Source: Tanypteryx hageni
Lineage: Eukaryota > Arthropoda > Insecta > Odonata > Petaluridae
Length of the DNA: 64,000 bases
Direction: 5' to 3'
Assembly: GCA_028673005.1 (NCBI GenBank)
Contig: CM054117.1
Coordinates: 37,902,564 to 37,966,563, forward strand
A program made the translations under genes and the position numbers. The notes beneath the pieces are model-generated. The model was not told the origin of the DNA and ran no database searches. It saw only the letters and a program-made list of their open reading frames with translations. Positions 61,601-64,000 of the stretch are shown piece after piece. Position 1 is the first letter of the stretch; every line of letters starts with the position of its first letter.

Positions 61601-64000
61601 GAGAGAGAGAGAGAGAGAATGGATTAGATTAGAGGAATCTCCCGTTTCAGGAAGATACAGAGGTTGATAAGTGTGAATAAATAAAGAGATGAAGTTGAGT
61701 TTGAGATGAAAAACCACAGTTGTTTTGTACTATAATATTCATATCGATACTCCAGAAAATGTTTAAATTTATTTATTTTTAGAAAAATTTCGTCAAAAAT
61801 TATATTTTGGTGTCATTTACTAACGACAATATTTATAGCTACTTATTATCAGTTTTTATTTCATTAAACTCGTTCGCAAGGATCAAATCATTTTAGGAAA
61901 ATCGCCTTATTACCGAAAAAAGACAACGATGTAATAAAATCCAATAAAATTAAAAATATGCATCTAAATAACTCGTAGGAATATACACCAAGTGCTACTG
62001 CTTTGGAACGTACTTGAGATTAAACATTTAATTTAATTTAACCCACGTGGACAATCCAGCACTAAAATCTTCAATATTTTTAGCGAATATTTTCTAAAAC
62101 GAATGAAAAGAATCGGATTGGCTGGCACAGAGTAAAGAGATATGGGACGGGAGGGATAATACGTTTGCTGGGATGAGAATCCATTACTACGATAAAGAGA
62201 AGCGTTGTGGGGAAGATGGAATTGCGGGAAGGGTTCTAAGGGAGGATGCGAAGGGGAGGGAGAGAAGGAGGGAGGGGAACAGCAACGGTCGTGGGGTGGG
62301 GTATGTACCGATTTGGATGGGGGCTGTTCCGGAGAACTGTTTGAGGGCGAGCGGGGGAGAAGAGGGGTGGCGAAACGGGGCTGAAAGTGGGGTGGCTAAG
62401 GGAGGGGAGGATGATGGGAGGGAGGGAGGGAAGAGGGGTTGGTTATTGGACGAAGTGGTAAAGATAGGTTGCGAAGGAAAGTCTAAAGCGAGAGCAGAAA
62501 TGTGCAAAAGAATAGAGGCAGAGGAGGGGGGAAGGGTGGAGACGGAACCGATTGGGAAAGGGGAGGAATTTAATTTACGTTGCTAGAGTTTGGAATATTT
62601 CGGCATGAGCGCAATTGAATATAATGAAAATACGAAAAATACGATTCCGTTAGCCTTTTCGATACATCAAAATATTTGGCGTCAAGAATAAATAAATAAA
62701 AATAAATATATATACACACACACATGCTCCAGTTTTGCTGCGATGTAGCTTTCGCGTAACAATTCAATCTCAAAGAACAACTACGTTATATCCCTAAATA
62801 TCTCGCATTGTCTTATCGGTAATACACTCTAAATAATAGTCTTAAAGTCCTAATATAGCAGCGTAAAAGGTAAAAATCGAAGAGCAATCTTAACTGCCAA
62901 CAATCCCGACAGAAATCCAGAGGATATATATATATCCTAAAACGTTTGCCATTACTATCTCAGCTTTCGTAATGATGGGCTGAAAAGCGCCTTTGGGTGT
63001 AGTCAGAGGAAAGGAATTGGAACGGCTGGTTTTATGAAGGGGGAGGGAGAGGAGGGGGCGTAGGAAAGGAGAAGGGGCTAGGAGAGTATAATAAGGGAGA
63101 GAGTATGGCGGAGAGAGGGGGAAGAGAGAGAGAGAGAGAGAGAAAGAAATAAAAGAGGAGAAAGGGCCCATCGTGTGCCTCGGGAGATTTCTTGGTCTTC
63201 TACGGTTGGACCATAGGTCATACCGCACAGTTCACGTGCGGGAATCCGCCCAACCCATTTCCAAGGAGGTAAAACGATATTTAGTGGGAGTGAGCAAATA
63301 AGGAAGAGAGGCGAGGAAAGCCATTCTGGCAAGTCTGAATGAAGTGGGCGTCTTTGAGAGGAAAGAAATGTTCTCTCCCAGACAACAAAGTTACGTCACA
63401 TGCAACATATCAATCTGTTATTTTATTGATGGCTTACGGTCGAGTGGACGTTAAATCATTCGGACATATTCGGCGCAAACGCTTTAATAACTAGAGTTAT
63501 CGATTGTTTACGTATTTAGGTATTTGTTAATATGCGCAGGAAGAAAGCTTAAGGTGAAATATTAACCACGAAGCCAAAATCCGAGTTTTGTAAAGCGATA
63601 AACCTTTTTAATTAAAAATATTTTAATTCGTATTTAAAACCTATACATTGATTTATATTTATTATTTTTTTTTAGAAAAACACGACAAATGTTTGTTACA
63701 GATAAAATAAAGCCGCGATTTTGCGAGAGTAAATCCTGCGAGAGCTCATTAAATATGCAAGAAAATGTAAAAGTTTGATCAGCAGATTTCATTTAACGCC
63801 CAAGAAAAAGAAACAGCGAATCGCGTCGACTTGACCCATAATTGACTGTACATGTATAAAGTGAAAGTATGTACTTACACACCGTCCCGTGAAGTAATTC
63901 TTAGGAACAACACACTTTAATCGCCCCTGTCCCACAATCCTTTACATGTAACCATGGAAATGTGACAGCCGATATCCATCTTTAGAGTGCACAAGACACC

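Larger units (their letters stand above)
55526..64000. other. Upstream intron or 5' flank of the AP-2 gene
   Basis: Besides the CpG-rich blocks, this region has AT-rich spacer at 55560-56400, 56900-57860, 58640-59350, 60600-61070, 61700-62150 and 63400-64000. A pyrimidine tract (59720-59990) flips to purine (60010-60310), and purine-rich stretches occur at 61090-61670, 62200-62580 and 63010-63170. I could not recognise the AP-2 first exon here. Confidence 0.55.

Noticed and set aside
63873..63878. Strong minus-strand donor GTAAGT upstream of AP-2
   Set aside because: The preceding frame from the nearby ATG hits a stop before the donor, so a coding exon is not supported. A non-coding exon remains possible but unproved.

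Overview
This window looks like nuclear DNA from an arthropod, most likely an insect. It has very low coding density, long introns, AT-rich spacer broken by GA/CT-rich low-complexity tracts, non-LTR retrotransposon fragments, hAT elements, tRNA-derived SINE-like sequences and a Pol III tRNA gene. There are no operons, ribosome binding sites or other bacterial signs. Species cannot be named from sequence alone.

The only protein-coding gene I can support is on the minus strand: two consecutive internal exons of a transcription factor AP-2 gene (TFAP2 / TfAP-2). The upstream exon (54848-55525) begins with an acceptor AG and Asp-Arg, the same junction at which the second exon of vertebrate TFAP2 starts, and carries the family hallmark DFQPPYFPPP followed by large Pro, Gln, Ala and His tracts. 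The next exon (40339-40626) follows after a 14.2-kb intron, keeps phase 0 at both ends, and has two in-frame GTGAGC donors 48 bp apart. The N-terminal first exon was not found with confidence. It may lie near a promoter-like, CpG-rich block at about 57.9-58.6 kb or beyond the window. The DNA-binding and dimerisation exons should lie at lower coordinates, but none was recognised between 1 and 40338, so the following intron is probably more than 40 kb long.

Layout. 1-5.2 kb: spacer with purine-rich tracts and a 12-bp minisatellite. 5.2-5.6 kb: an 80-bp-arm inverted repeat. 5.7-6.9 kb: a 5'-truncated CR1/jockey-like LINE with one in-frame stop. 10.9-11.8 kb: a long GA array followed by a CT-rich stretch. 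18.0 kb: tRNA-Ser(AGA) on the plus strand. 20.4-20.7 kb: a tRNA-derived SINE-like sequence. 22.2 kb: TA/TG microsatellite. 34.07-34.43 kb: a tRNA-like SINE head split by a 267-bp hAT MITE. 40.3-40.6 kb: TFAP2 exon. 45.0 kb: a palindromic AP-2 consensus site in the intron. 49.7-50.5 kb: CpG-rich block. 52.2-53.0 kb: truncated RTE-like LINE with a YPDD catalytic box. 53.4-53.8 kb: a 370-bp hAT deletion derivative with perfect 8-bp target duplications. 54.8-55.5 kb: TFAP2 exon. 55.5-64 kb: upstream intron or 5' flank with CpG-rich blocks and purine/pyrimidine tracts.

Most long open frames in the window are products of GA/CT low complexity or of CpG-rich DNA with few stops, and were not annotated as genes.
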